Source: Xestospongia muta (lineage: Eukaryota; Porifera; Demospongiae; Haplosclerida; Petrosiidae). Taken from it: 64,000 bases of DNA. Both the position numbers and the translations under genes were made by a program. The DNA is taken from NCBI GenBank assembly GCA_963693285.1, contig OY848917.1, positions 24,610,745-24,674,744 on the forward strand, in the 5' to 3' direction. Shown in pieces: positions 56,901 to 64,000 of this stretch. Position 1 is the stretch's first letter; each line of letters begins with the position of its first letter. The notes under the pieces are model-generated. The model saw nothing but the letters and a program-made list of their open reading frames with translations, was not told where the DNA came from and ran no database searches.

Positions 56901-57356
56901 AAGCCTGTTAAGTTATCTGGCTGGAAATAATTATAAAAATTAACTATAAACATCTTACCATAGGTGATCTTCTGATACATTACTAACAGCTCCATGTTGT
57001 GTCTCTACACTCTAGATGATGCTCTAAACTCTGATGCAGCTAGACGAGCTTTAGTTAAATGTACCAGTGCTATTGTTGAATCAACTATTGAGCCCATTAC
57101 TCTAGCAAGAAGACTAATTGAAGAAGAAGTTATTTCTGAGGATGTTTACAAAATTGTAAAAGATAAGAAAACAGGTGACACAAGTACAGATCGTCTTGAG
57201 AAGATTCTTGATGATCTAAAGGAACATGTAAAACACAATGCTAGCACCTTCACGATTTTCTTAGATATTTTGAGAGATACTTTAAATCGACCAGACTTAG
57301 CTGAAAAAATCATGTCAAAATATAAAGGTATGATTCACATATTTCATTTTGTTTAG
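27756..57356 (+). CDS. Ankyrin–ROC–COR–Death–ZU5–CARD-like multidomain GTPase (ROCO family)
   Basis: Exons with matching phases: 27756–27765, 29844–29938, 40926–41027, 45171–45269, 45374–45475, 48735–48833, 49469–49567, 50513–52576, 52672–52747, 52793–52843, 52900–52959, 53420–53479, 54248–54409, 54464–54679, 54754–54840, 55180–55920, 55980–56095, 56172–56354, 56415–56679, 57016–57356. They give about 1,675 codons. Domains: MGNINSK N-terminus (myristoylation type), seven ankyrin repeats (4–236), ROC GTPase (about 275–480: [17 protein letters not shown]), COR-like region (to about 750), coiled coil (about 985–1020), Death (1027–1098), ZU5 (about 1175–1315), glycine-zipper stretch (about 1320–1373), unrecognised region, CARD-like fold (1565–1665). 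Death, ZU5 and CARD domains suggest apoptotic or immune signalling. The 10-base first coding exon is the least certain part. The last exon is read through to the stop at 57354–57356, and a further exon is possible. Confidence 0.75.
27828..27857. repeat. GC-rich hairpin (AGCCCCTCTC … GAGAGGGGCT)
   Basis: Perfect 10-base inverted repeat with a 10-base loop. It lies 60 bases into the first intron of the ANK-ROCO gene. Related to the hairpin at 17642–17672. Confidence 0.6.
28290..29041. mobile_element. MITE-like element with perfect 19-base terminal inverted repeats
   Basis: The left end TGTCCGAGTTGAGTTGAGC (28290–28308) is the exact complement of the right end at 29023–29041. The interior (about 750 bases, GC-richer than its flanks) has no transposase. 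No clear target-site duplication is visible. It lies in intron 1 of the ANK-ROCO gene. Confidence 0.7.
30440..31395 (+). pseudogene. Pogo-type (DDE_1) transposase, truncated and frameshifted
   Basis: Successive frames encode an N-terminal region ([12 protein letters not shown]…[20 protein letters not shown]), a linker with [27 protein letters not shown], and the start of the DDE catalytic domain with INWDQTG and [18 protein letters not shown]. Frameshifts lie near 30675, 30995 and 31200. Homology stops near 31380, before the remaining catalytic acids. It is preceded by a 13-base G run (30372–30384). It sits in intron 2 of the ANK-ROCO gene, same strand. Confidence 0.8.
31365..31800 (-). pseudogene. 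Fragment of a multicopy gene resembling the N-terminal part of Ulp1-protease elements
   Basis: Two overlapping minus-strand frames give [21 protein letters not shown], then [19 protein letters not shown] and [10 protein letters not shown] recognise these motifs from multicopy proteins of cnidarians and sponges that precede a C48 (Ulp1-like) protease, but no protease remains here. One frameshift lies near 31745. It abuts the pogo fragment head to tail at about 31380. Confidence 0.45.
31850..34375 (-). mobile_element. Ty3/Gypsy LTR retrotransposon remnant A
   Basis: Minus orientation. An LTR-like block runs from 34375 down to 33710. A primer-binding site is visible at 33691–33707; on the minus strand it begins TGGTGTCAGAAGTAGGA, complementary to a tRNA-Leu 3' end. 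A gag-like frame follows (33615 to about 32820), with [20 protein letters not shown], a SCAN-like [12 protein letters not shown]…LQRRYM stretch and a broken zinc knuckle (CCLCNEVGH). Pol relics come next: DVDDLIVFS, the RT catalytic box (about 32420), YLGHVVG (about 32290), FDKPFIL and [18 protein letters not shown], the RNase H part (about 32100), and [11 protein letters not shown] (about 31980). Many stops and frameshifts; defective. Confidence 0.7.
35175..37645 (-). pseudogene. SAMD3-like multi-exon gene inside the TIR element
   Basis: Minus-strand exons: 37645–37550 ([20 protein letters not shown]…), 36496–36388 ([20 protein letters not shown]… [12 protein letters not shown]), 36342 to about 36047 (Ser-rich, then [11 protein letters not shown]… and GNGY), 35811 to about 35500 ([11 protein letters not shown]…), and 35369–35175 (…VEQ-type '[18 protein letters not shown]', stop). 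The first splice joins GCT G to AA AAC and restores a SAM-domain-like sequence exactly. The layout matches animal SAMD3-like multicopy proteins. About 25 residues before MKDDMGNGY are missing with a frame change near 36065, and the frame before the last exon is uncertain, so it is scored as degenerate. It lies entirely within the TIRs. Confidence 0.55.
36631..37257 (-). pseudogene. Transposase-like remnant nested in the SAMD3-like intron
   Basis: Two minus-strand frames: 37257–37072 ([20 protein letters not shown]) and 37032–36631 ([14 protein letters not shown]…, [47 protein letters not shown]). They are parts of one protein separated by stops at about 37069 and 37051. I recall the GHTFL-NDRDF-IEK and YWMRYSF-type motifs from multicopy transposon-encoded proteins of cnidarians and insects. 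The Glu in IEK could be a catalytic DDE residue, which is inference. Confidence 0.45.
37982..40307 (-). mobile_element. Ty3/Gypsy remnant B, split by an hAT insertion
   Basis: 37982–38372 repeats the gag-end part of remnant A (33215–33615). 40076–40307 repeats the PBS/LTR part of A (33648 onward), with an internally deleted LTR. The two halves are separated by about 1.7 kb holding an hAT transposase. A G run (40061–40070) lies at the right edge of the insertion. Confidence 0.6.
38494..39900 (-). pseudogene. hAT-family transposase pseudogene (ZNF862-like)
   Basis: Minus-strand frames from 39870 down encode [34 protein letters not shown] and [13 protein letters not shown] of the hAT catalytic core. 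Frame 39122–38763 follows, then the C-terminal hAT dimerisation domain (38718–38494), with [19 protein letters not shown] and [15 protein letters not shown]. The N-terminal BED finger and parts of the core are missing, and several frame breaks separate the pieces. Non-functional. Confidence 0.75.
41430..44870 (+). repeat. Minisatellite, about 23 units of about 142 bases, in ANK-ROCO intron 3
   Basis: Each unit reads roughly TTTGTAATTGTATGCAATTCAAT … CTACTTTTATGGTGGTGTG … TTATCTGAATGTGTCCTTTA … TATAATAG, then a three-base variable box (tgg, gag, aag or tcg), then GTAAGTATGAT or GTAAATATGAT. Variable boxes occur near 41676, 41815, 41958, 42101, 42260, 42402, 42546, 42688, 42830, 42972, 43132, 43275, 43427, 43567, 43718, 43859, 44001, 44142, 44284, 44427, 44569, 44715 and 44843. 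Their order repeats in blocks, which is higher-order structure. It contains no coding sequence. Confidence 0.92.
44887..44933. repeat. (TA)n microsatellite
   Basis: About 47 bases of pure TA immediately after the minisatellite. Confidence 0.95.
45476..48734 (+). other. ANK-ROCO intron 5; no exon recognised
   Basis: It contains degenerate tandem repeats at about 46110–46480. A minus-strand stretch at about 47850–47560 reads through with few stops ([20 protein letters not shown]…), possibly an old mobile-element frame that I cannot name. A poly-A run lies at 47240–47252. Confidence 0.4.
46110..46480 (+). repeat. Degenerate tandem repeat, about 115-base period
   Basis: Three to four diverged units share 'CTGTACTATAGCC…TTATATCAG', 'AGTATGATGATG' and 'ACTAT-CC-AGGACAATCCTA'. 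Confidence 0.45.
50513..52576 (+). CDS. Large ROC-COR exon of the ANK-ROCO gene
   Basis: This exon encodes residues 203–890 of the assembled protein. It begins with the seventh ankyrin repeat ([17 protein letters not shown]) directly after the acceptor. The ROC GTPase domain follows: P-loop GDISVGKS at 281–288, DLAGH at 338–342 (DxxG) and SRLD at 408–411. The SRLD sequence is the ROC-style form of G4; NKxD is not expected in this family. From about 490 the [12 protein letters not shown]…[15 protein letters not shown] and [14 protein letters not shown] blocks fit the winged-helix COR domain. Cysteine-rich DCLETN and RCNVWIN segments beyond 600 are unassigned. The exon ends at a perfect donor, TTTG|GTAAGTG. 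Confidence 0.85.
53550..53840 (+). repeat. Tandem duplication of about 135 bases in intron 12
   Basis: Two units start at about 53552 and 53687 (ATTAAGCTTAATGTGTGG), each followed by diverged but alignable sequence ending in '…TTTTCA-AA-TAGCAA-ACTTG'. Confidence 0.55.
54248..57327 (+). CDS. Coiled coil–Death–ZU5–CARD-like exon block of the ANK-ROCO gene
   Basis: Exon 54248–54409 holds a coiled coil ([19 protein letters not shown]). Exon 54464–54679, exactly 72 codons, is a Death domain with [16 protein letters not shown], the Trp of helix 2 and C-terminal LLRIGKK. Exon 55180–55920 holds ZU5 ([12 protein letters not shown]… [11 protein letters not shown]… [11 protein letters not shown]), then a hydrophobic Gly/Ala stretch. 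Exons at 55980, 56172 and 56415 encode a region I cannot assign ([19 protein letters not shown]…), perhaps replacing the UPA domain that usually follows ZU5. Exon 57016–57327 encodes about 104 residues with CARD-like helices ([38 protein letters not shown]). All junctions use phase-1 or phase-0 GT–AG introns. Confidence 0.75.
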
Positions 57357-60307
57357 AAAATACTCTTTTCTGTTTCAGAATTAGCTACATAAATGTATTA
57401 AAAATCAAAGAATTCACACATTTCATTTCACTAATAACAGTTGTACACATTTCAAGCTTTTTGTTAATGTTCATTTGGTTGTTATCAAATTTTAATTTTC
57501 GTGCTTTTTATATTATATATTTGTTTCTCAAAAGGTGAAAAGTAGATAACAACTAGTTCATTGATGAACCAAAACTCAGTATATAAATAAAAGTAAGCCT
57601 TGGGATTTATTACAAAATGAACAGCTAACTGAAACTCAGATATTTTTATTTTGATCTAAATCAATAGATCAGCTTGTCTTTTGTGTCCAGATATTAGTGG
57701 TCATGCAACTGCCACATGACAGTTTTATTACCTCCTACTCAATTGTCATAAGTTTTATTGATGTTGTGAGGATTGTAAGAACTTGAAATACATGCTAAAC
57801 ACGGAGTAAGTATAGCTATTGCCGACTTATTTTATACCAAAGAAGTCATTACCCTACAAGTTTCACTGTGGCCTTGCTATATCATATGGACTGCCTAGTG
57901 AGTAGCATAGATACATGGTAAGCATTGTGATATGGCAGTAGCTCATTGGGGTGCACATATTTGGACACAGACAAATCAGTATATTACTTTGACCAGACCT
58001 TTCTCCTTCTAGGGTGGGAGTGGTCAGGTTATGCTAGACTAAACTTACATGTCTCACAGTAAATCAAAAGGCCAGCTAGATACTTTGATAGCGAACATCA
58101 AATATAGTAAAATATCATTGTTATTGTGGAGGTGGACAGGACTGATAATAATACTGATTGCTTATGATCAAGATAAACTTGCTATTTCAGTATTATGCAT
58201 TAATGTTAAGTAACCAAAATTTAGTGCTTACGCAACCAGATCATGTTATTGTTTCAAAGGAAGATATTTATACCAGAGGCTAGGTGATATGCATTTAGCA
58301 CAGCCAGTAGCAAACATGAAAGCACCACTAAATTTAACAGCGAAAGATTCTTAAGTTACAACTTCAGGCATATCAATAGGATATTTCATCTTAAGTCATT
58401 TGTGACGTTTTTTCCTATTGTATCCCCCTTTAACTCGGTATTAACATCAAAATGCTGCATACATTTTAGCATCCATCACTCACGAGTTCACTATTCACTT
58501 TTGGGCTCAGGTTACTACATTGTCATGAATGGATCAACTAGTATATTGATAAAAATTAAATTAAAATTTACTATCCTTATTTATAAGATGCTAATAGAAT
58601 TACTGACAACTACAGCTATAGATGTTGTCATCATTAACCCACTCACTTTATACCATTTCACATACTATAGATTCAGGTGACACAAACCAAGATTGAGTAG
58701 CGTTGAACATATTTACTAGATTGGCTGTTTAGCAGTATGATATTAGGTAATTGGTATACATTTTAACATTTAACAGTCCGAGTGTGTAAATGTCTCCTAT
58801 ATAGTCTCTCTTCCTCAGCCTACCATACATCACTGATTGCTGAGTTTGTCTGTGATCAATATGTGGGTTTCAAGGTTTGATCATGTATTATAGAATACGT
58901 AAGAAATTGGTAGCATCATATACATGTTAATACATACTGTGTGATCCAAAATATGTGGAAAGAAGAATGAATGCAAATATAACATTTGGATACATATATG
59001 ATAACACTTACAAGAAATGAGTACTATGCCATGATGGCAATCGACAAAATAATATTTATAGACACACATAATATAAGTGTTTTGCAAAACTTTGGCTATT
59101 GAGTAGCTATGATTGTCACACTTGTTCATTGTATATACATCTATATGCACATGCTTTAGATTGATGCTGAATCCCACAATTTTTAATAAAAGAATGTTCC
59201 GTTTTCAGTGCTGATTTAGTCCTGTTACTGATTTAGTTATGGTTTTATAGGAATTTTGGTCAACAGCAAAATTGTTAAGAGATCACCCTCTGTTTTGAGC
59301 AATATCTTTTACAAACTCTTTCCTTGGCAGGCTTATATATTGCATATAGATTTTTGATATCTCACACGCACAGTTCATGGCAACCACATATCACACTTAT
59401 CATTAGAGCTTGTTTTTTTTTGATTTCTAGTGTCTCATAAATGAGGAGCAGATACAATCTCAAGTATTATTTCAAGTATTATGTCATTAGAAAGGCTCCA
59501 GTCAATGAACTACCCAAGATAAAGATAAAGAATTGACCTCTCTTCATTAGAATAACTAAATTAGAAAATTAGCTGTGTGATTTTTTGGTTATAATTTCTC
59601 CTTAATATCTACATAATTTTGTTAATAATTTTGCCATTTTGCTTAAATAAAATACATTATTTCAAAATGAAGATTTATAATAGAGTATATGTACAAGTAC
59701 AAGATCTTTAATTGTTAGTTTTGTCTGGTGTGCTACATACTTCATCTTTTAATTGTATTGATCACAAGATAATTGTAAAAGTATGTCCTGGCCCAAAAAG
59801 GAGCCATTTTTGGCTGACTCATTGGACAATCACTGGAATAATCAATATGTTTCTGCACCATGAAACATCTGGAAACATTTTGAAAATGTTAAGTATCCTG
59901 TTACGTTTCTGGTGTTTCCAAACTAAGGAAACATAAAGATTTCTTTTGATAAGAAACACCTGAAGAGCAAGTTTCCAACTATATAGAAACACTTAAAAAC
60001 ACCCAATTTTTATTTGTGTTTACATTGAATTTAATAATTATTTACAAATACAACAAATCCAAAACATCAAGTAATCACTAAAAAATTAAATACATTTATG
60101 ATGTCCTCAAAAAAAGGAAATGTTATGTAAATCATTCAAGATGATGTCATTGTCACATAAATAACTTAAACAATAAATGACATAATCAGAATACTCTCAA
60201 CAAACCAACATTTGAAGTTATGTTATGATATACCACATAACATAACTTTTAAATGACTGAATAAATGACTCATAAAATTAATTATTGAATAACCACTGTC
60301 ATTGTAA
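57357..60307. other. Intergenic region, no gene recognised
   Basis: Only short chance frames. Around 59860–60000 GGAAAC and GTTTCC words recur in both orientations (at least eight times), suggesting a decayed inverted-repeat element. Confidence 0.4.
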
Positions 60308-62075
60308 TCAATGTTGAAAAGCACATTCGGAATAACCAGCTGGTTTCAGTCTATCAGAAGGAAGCCATTCCTTCCTTTTAACAGTCATATGCTTACTTCT
60401 TACTGAACAATTTTTGGAAGATTTTTTGTCCAAAGTATACAGTAATTTTGTTAGATTTTTTCCTCTCCAGGGAAGAGTGGGAATAATAAACTGGTAATCT
60501 TCATTTTCACCACTCTCTTCTGAGCTCATCATATCACCAGTGAAACAAACTCTTCACTTTGCTTTAGTAGCATCAGATAGGCTATCCATTCGATCATATT
60601 CAGTTAAGTCTTCGTTGTAGCTTCTATTAAAAAACAGTGTTTGAAACAAAAGGAAATCCATAGGTATTTACACTAACATTATTAATATCATTTCCTATAA
60701 TGGAAATTGCAATAATATTAATTAAATGGTATGAACTACTTACTCTAGTTATCCTGTTTCTTCTTCTCTGTTTCTCACACTTATTAGAATACTTTCCTGA
60801 ATTTATGAGCTTTGCTTTAGTGTGACAACTTGAAAAATACGTTTTAGTAGCATCTATAAAAGGATCATAATGATGAGTAATATGGTACAACCATATTTAA
60901 TAAAATACTTAATAATGCACACATTGTATTACACATAGCATTCATAATTTCATCAGATATGTCAATATGTTTTTCAGGTTGATAATATTACTAATTATTA
61001 ATAACTGAAGTGGCTACATCAGGAAAATGAGATTTCACTACTACTGCTACTAATTTCTTTAATATCATTTGATTTTCTTTGTCACCTATTTTCTTACTAC
61101 AACAACTATACAAAAGATAGTTTTACAAGTAGAGGTAATGTTATTCATACCTAAAGTTCCATTCTATATTTTCATCTTCTTCGTATAAAGCTAAATATGT
61201 CTTGCGTACACAATCCTAGATAATAAAAGTTACTATAACATGATGTGTGGGTGGATTATATGTACTATACAGTGTTATACATGCAATATTGTCACAAAAA
61301 TATTACTATATTTGCCTATCACTGTAAAAATTAATCATAGTTTACACTAGTGATCAGACTTTTTGACCCTACTATTAGTCTATAATGGGATGAAGGGAAG
61401 TGTCTTGAGATTCTTGACACAAATTACAGTATACTGTTTATTCAAAAATACATAATCAATTGACTGTACACATAATATAGTACTGTAATATATTTATTTT
61501 CTGGTTTAGCCCCATACAAAAAACACTTCAAACCCTAAAGCATAAGGCTAGTATACAGTATTCTTTCTGAATAAACATATCATGATACCTAAGTCAACTA
61601 AAAAGCATAAGGAGAAATTGAGATTACCATAGACCACAAATTGTGTAAATAGCTATGTGGTTGTATTATAAAAGCTGTTAAATTTCTCACTTTGCCTCAG
61701 CACATCAAAATAACTACTCTTACTTCAGAAGGAGGTGAAATCTTTCTTCTTGTAGTTGAACTATGACATTGTCCAAATCTACCTTCCAATTCCTCAATAC
61801 ATGTCTGTAACCTTTCTTCTTAATTTTTAATCTCTTACAAAATTTTGTCCATTGCTACAAAAATATAACATAAAAAGTGTACAATTTTACCATTTACCTG
61901 TCTGTTCAGTATCAATGAAGTTATGGACAACAAGAGATTCCTTAACTTTAGTACTACCTTGAGTTTTTTTATTATAATTCGAAGAATTTCTTGATGCTGA
62001 CTTAGCTTTAGCATAGTAGGGAGTTATTTCAGTTGAAGCTTCACCCTGTAACTTTGGCACTAGCTTTAACACTGT
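60308..62075 (-). pseudogene. Decayed multi-exon gene of unknown function
   Basis: Minus-strand exon-like blocks: 62072–61887 (…LQGEASTEITPYYAKAKSASRN), about 61820–61733 (EERLQTCIEELEGRF… RRKISPPSE before a GTAAGA donor), 61215–61151 (DCVRKTYLALYEEDENIEWNF between clean splice sites), 60857–60750 (ATKTYFSSCHTKAKLINSG… RRRNRITR before GTAAGT), and about 60620–60308 (EYDRMDSLSD…, MMSSEESGENEDYQF, PTLPWRGKNLTKLLYTLD…, stop). The last exon contains an in-frame TGA near 60565, and one linking exon near 61080–60990 has stops. The SSEES…LPWR…LD motif occurs in multicopy cnidarian and sponge proteins, whose function I do not know. Confidence 0.45.
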
Positions 62076-62149
62076 TATCTTTTGTTTTTAAAGAAGCTAT
62101 TAATTCCTTAGACCCTAAATGTGTTGTTATAAGCAAGATCCTCATTTAC

Positions 62150-62890
62150 ACTCCATGTCTGTGTTACAAACAGTTTGATAACACCACTTTATTTCATAGA
62201 TGTTGCTGTTAGTGTTCTTAATAAAGTTTACATTAAAGGAACTAATGATGATCACTGTGATGTCAAAATAGGCACTAAAGATCCCTTTTTGTCAAAATTG
62301 CTCCCTTAGTGACAATAGCACTGATATACCAAAATAATCTTGAGTTACCAGTACAAAACATTTACCTTCACCACATTGAGGAAGTGTATGCTATATCCTC
62401 TTTATGTGTCTATCTAACATATGTCATTTTAGTCTTTATGTTATTGTTTACTCTTCTTATATCATGTATAGAATCTTGTTTCTCCTACGTTAACTGAGAA
62501 TGACATAGCACTAACCTTAAAACCACTTCTTTAGAAGGAAATACACCAAGGTTAGACTGATTTTGTTATTGATCATTTTACATATTTTCAAAATAGGATA
62601 TGATAATACAGGAATAACTACGGGTTTAAATAATCTTACTTCTTTCTATGTAATCATTATTAATATTTTTATGTGTAAAAAATTACACCTGCCACTAGTG
62701 GTTCATCATGTCCTACTTTAGCAGTAAACGTATTCTAGGTGAGACCTTAATTATACGACATGCTACGAAAAACAAAGAATGTCATATAAACTTTACAATT
62801 ATTGTCAGTGGCGACACTCCTATAATTTAATCTCATTTATAAAAGCTCATTAGAAGATTCTTATGTGTAGTTGAATGATTCCATATTTCT
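62150..62890 (+). pseudogene. Partial, decayed duplicate of the ANK-ROCO gene (end of ROC-COR exon plus next three exons)
   Basis: Aligns with 52250–53095. It shows GATGTTGCTGT-GTGTTCTTA, ACTAAAGATCC, GAGTTACCAGT and the exon starts equivalent to 52672 (GAATCTTGTTTCTCCT…), 52793 (AATAGGATATG…) and 52900 (…CATGTCCTACTTTA). Intron sequence between these exons is also conserved, so this is a genomic-DNA duplicate, not a retrocopy. Stops and frameshifts are frequent (for example CTCCCTTAG near 62305 and CTTCTTTAG near 62530). Confidence 0.75.
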
Positions 62891-63639
62891 ACCCTAAACT
62901 GGTAACCACAAACTCTGATGGTTTTCTGGATCACAATCTAAAAGTGTTTTATGATATTATAATTGATGTAGTTATCAGTATATAAATTACTAAAAACATT
63001 TGTCCATACATTTTAATAGATCGTCATCCTTTATTTTATTTTTTGCTTTTATTAATACCGGTAAGCTCATGTTATATACATTTCAAAATCAATAAGTTGT
63101 CAATAATTTACTTCATATTTTTCAATTTTAATGAAGTAGTAAACTCAAAGTGTACATTATCAAGATAAGATAATGTTCAGGACATATATAATTGTACAAT
63201 GACATGTTCTGAAAATTGTAAACATAGCTATTAACATCTCTCTATCTACCTTTGTTTTTTCCTTTAGTTCGAGGCCTTGGGGCTAGCTATAGGTTATTAT
63301 AATTGCAAGTCATCAATGCTTTTTATTCACTCATTATATTCTTATGAATGAAGGTTGCAATGACATGACAACTGTCAGTATAGTACTTGGACATGTTTGA
63401 ATTGCATGCATAGTGCAACTACTTTTTGGGAGTAATTTAAGTCCACAGTACACTAAACTCAAAATTATATTATAATCTAAATTATAAATCTAAATTATAT
63501 ATATATTTAGTTAATAATATGTATGAACATGCATGCATGCTTGTAATCTGCTACAACACCCTTGGAGGAAGGTGTCTCTCATGCTCTTCAGTATTGTTCC
63601 AGATGGAGAAAACTGTAGTGTTCTAACATGATTAACCAG
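62891..63639. other. Spacer, nothing recognised
   Basis: AT-rich, including a short TA run near 63496 and ATGCATGCATGC near 63529–63541. Confidence 0.4.
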
Positions 63640-64000
63640 ATTTCTCTGTAGAGACTAGACTTATTTTTGACTGTGGCAGTCAGAAATCGTATTTTGACGA
63701 ATGCAACGAAAAAGATTCTCGTGTTACCTATTAATTCTGTGGAACTCCAAGTATCCATGCATGTGGTGATACTGGCTATCAAAACAAGAAATGGAGGGAG
63801 GTTTGAACTATCTGTCCTCACAGTGTCCTTTATCTATGAGCCTGTATTTGGACAACCTCTCTGTTATGCCATTGAAAGCCACCCTCATCTATCCAGATTG
63901 GACTTAGTGGATCCACCTAGTGATGGAGGTAAATTAACTATAATTGTTTTAATTGCATTTGATCATTATTGAAAGTTGGTGACTGGTGAGGTAACAGTAT
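63640..64000 (+). mobile_element. BEL/Pao retrotransposon fragment (DUF1758 aspartic-protease region), cut by window end
   Basis: Two frames together resemble the Pao protease region: RLIFDCGSQKSYF in one frame, then FELSVLTVSFIYEPVFGQ, HPHLSRLDLVDPPSDGG and DHY-stop-KLVTGEV in another. In intact elements the last motif is DHYWKLVTGEV, so a Trp codon has become TGA near 63970. Defective. It continues beyond the right edge. Confidence 0.6.

Noticed and set aside
57328..59200. Further exons of the ANK-ROCO gene after the CARD-like exon
   Set aside because: A donor (GGTATG) exists at 57328 but I found no downstream acceptor followed by a convincing frame, so the read-through stop at 57354–57356 is used, with reservation.

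Overview
The window reads as nuclear DNA of an early-branching animal, most likely a demosponge close to Amphimedon. It is AT-rich, its genes have compact exons with GT–AG introns, and it carries a myristoylated ARF6. It also carries one very large gene joining ankyrin repeats, a ROC/COR (ROCO) GTPase, Death, ZU5 and CARD-like domains, a combination typical of sponge innate-immunity and apoptosis families. The species call is inferred from gene content only. No rRNA, tRNA or CRISPR was recognised.

Left part (1–19 kb). The window opens in the last exon of a leucine-rich-repeat gene (471–1270). From about 5.25 to 11.5 kb a segment is present three times in tandem. Each copy carries a small EF-hand protein of the sarcoplasmic-calcium-binding type behind a TATA box and an RFX-type X-box. 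Copies 1 and 3 are intact and copy 2 is frameshifted. At 11.8–15.3 kb two decayed mobile-element genes, both ending in PHD fingers, face each other: a YqaJ-associated fragment on + and a MULE transposase/SWIM/PHD pseudogene on -. At 15.6–18.8 kb there is a small family of short intronless genes with a bacterial look: two intact copies and two relics.

Middle (19–27.5 kb). ARF6 has four coding exons (23160–26336). Its first coding exon directly follows a splice acceptor whose pyrimidine tract is a 191-base pure CT microsatellite. A CRE/CCAAT cluster near 19.27 kb may be its promoter. One ARF6 intron carries related inverted-repeat elements.

Right part (27.5–57.4 kb). About 20 exons assemble with consistent phases into one gene of roughly 1,675 codons. 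The order is a myristoylation-type N-terminus, seven ankyrin repeats (nearly one exon per repeat), ROC-COR GTPase, coiled coil, Death domain, ZU5, a glycine-zipper hydrophobic stretch, an unrecognised conserved region and a CARD-like domain. Its 11-kb second intron is a transposon graveyard: a pogo-type transposase, a Ulp1-type gene fragment, two pieces of Ty3/Gypsy (one split by an hAT transposase), and a 3.6-kb element with terminal inverted repeats and a TA target duplication that carries SAMD3-like exons. Its third intron is almost entirely a minisatellite of about 23 units of about 142 bases. Each unit contains an acceptor-like and a donor-like splice motif only three bases apart.

Right edge (57.4–64 kb). 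Here lie gene-poor DNA, a decayed minus-strand multi-exon gene of unknown function, a broken partial copy of the ROCO gene that keeps its introns, and a BEL/Pao retrotransposon fragment running off the end.
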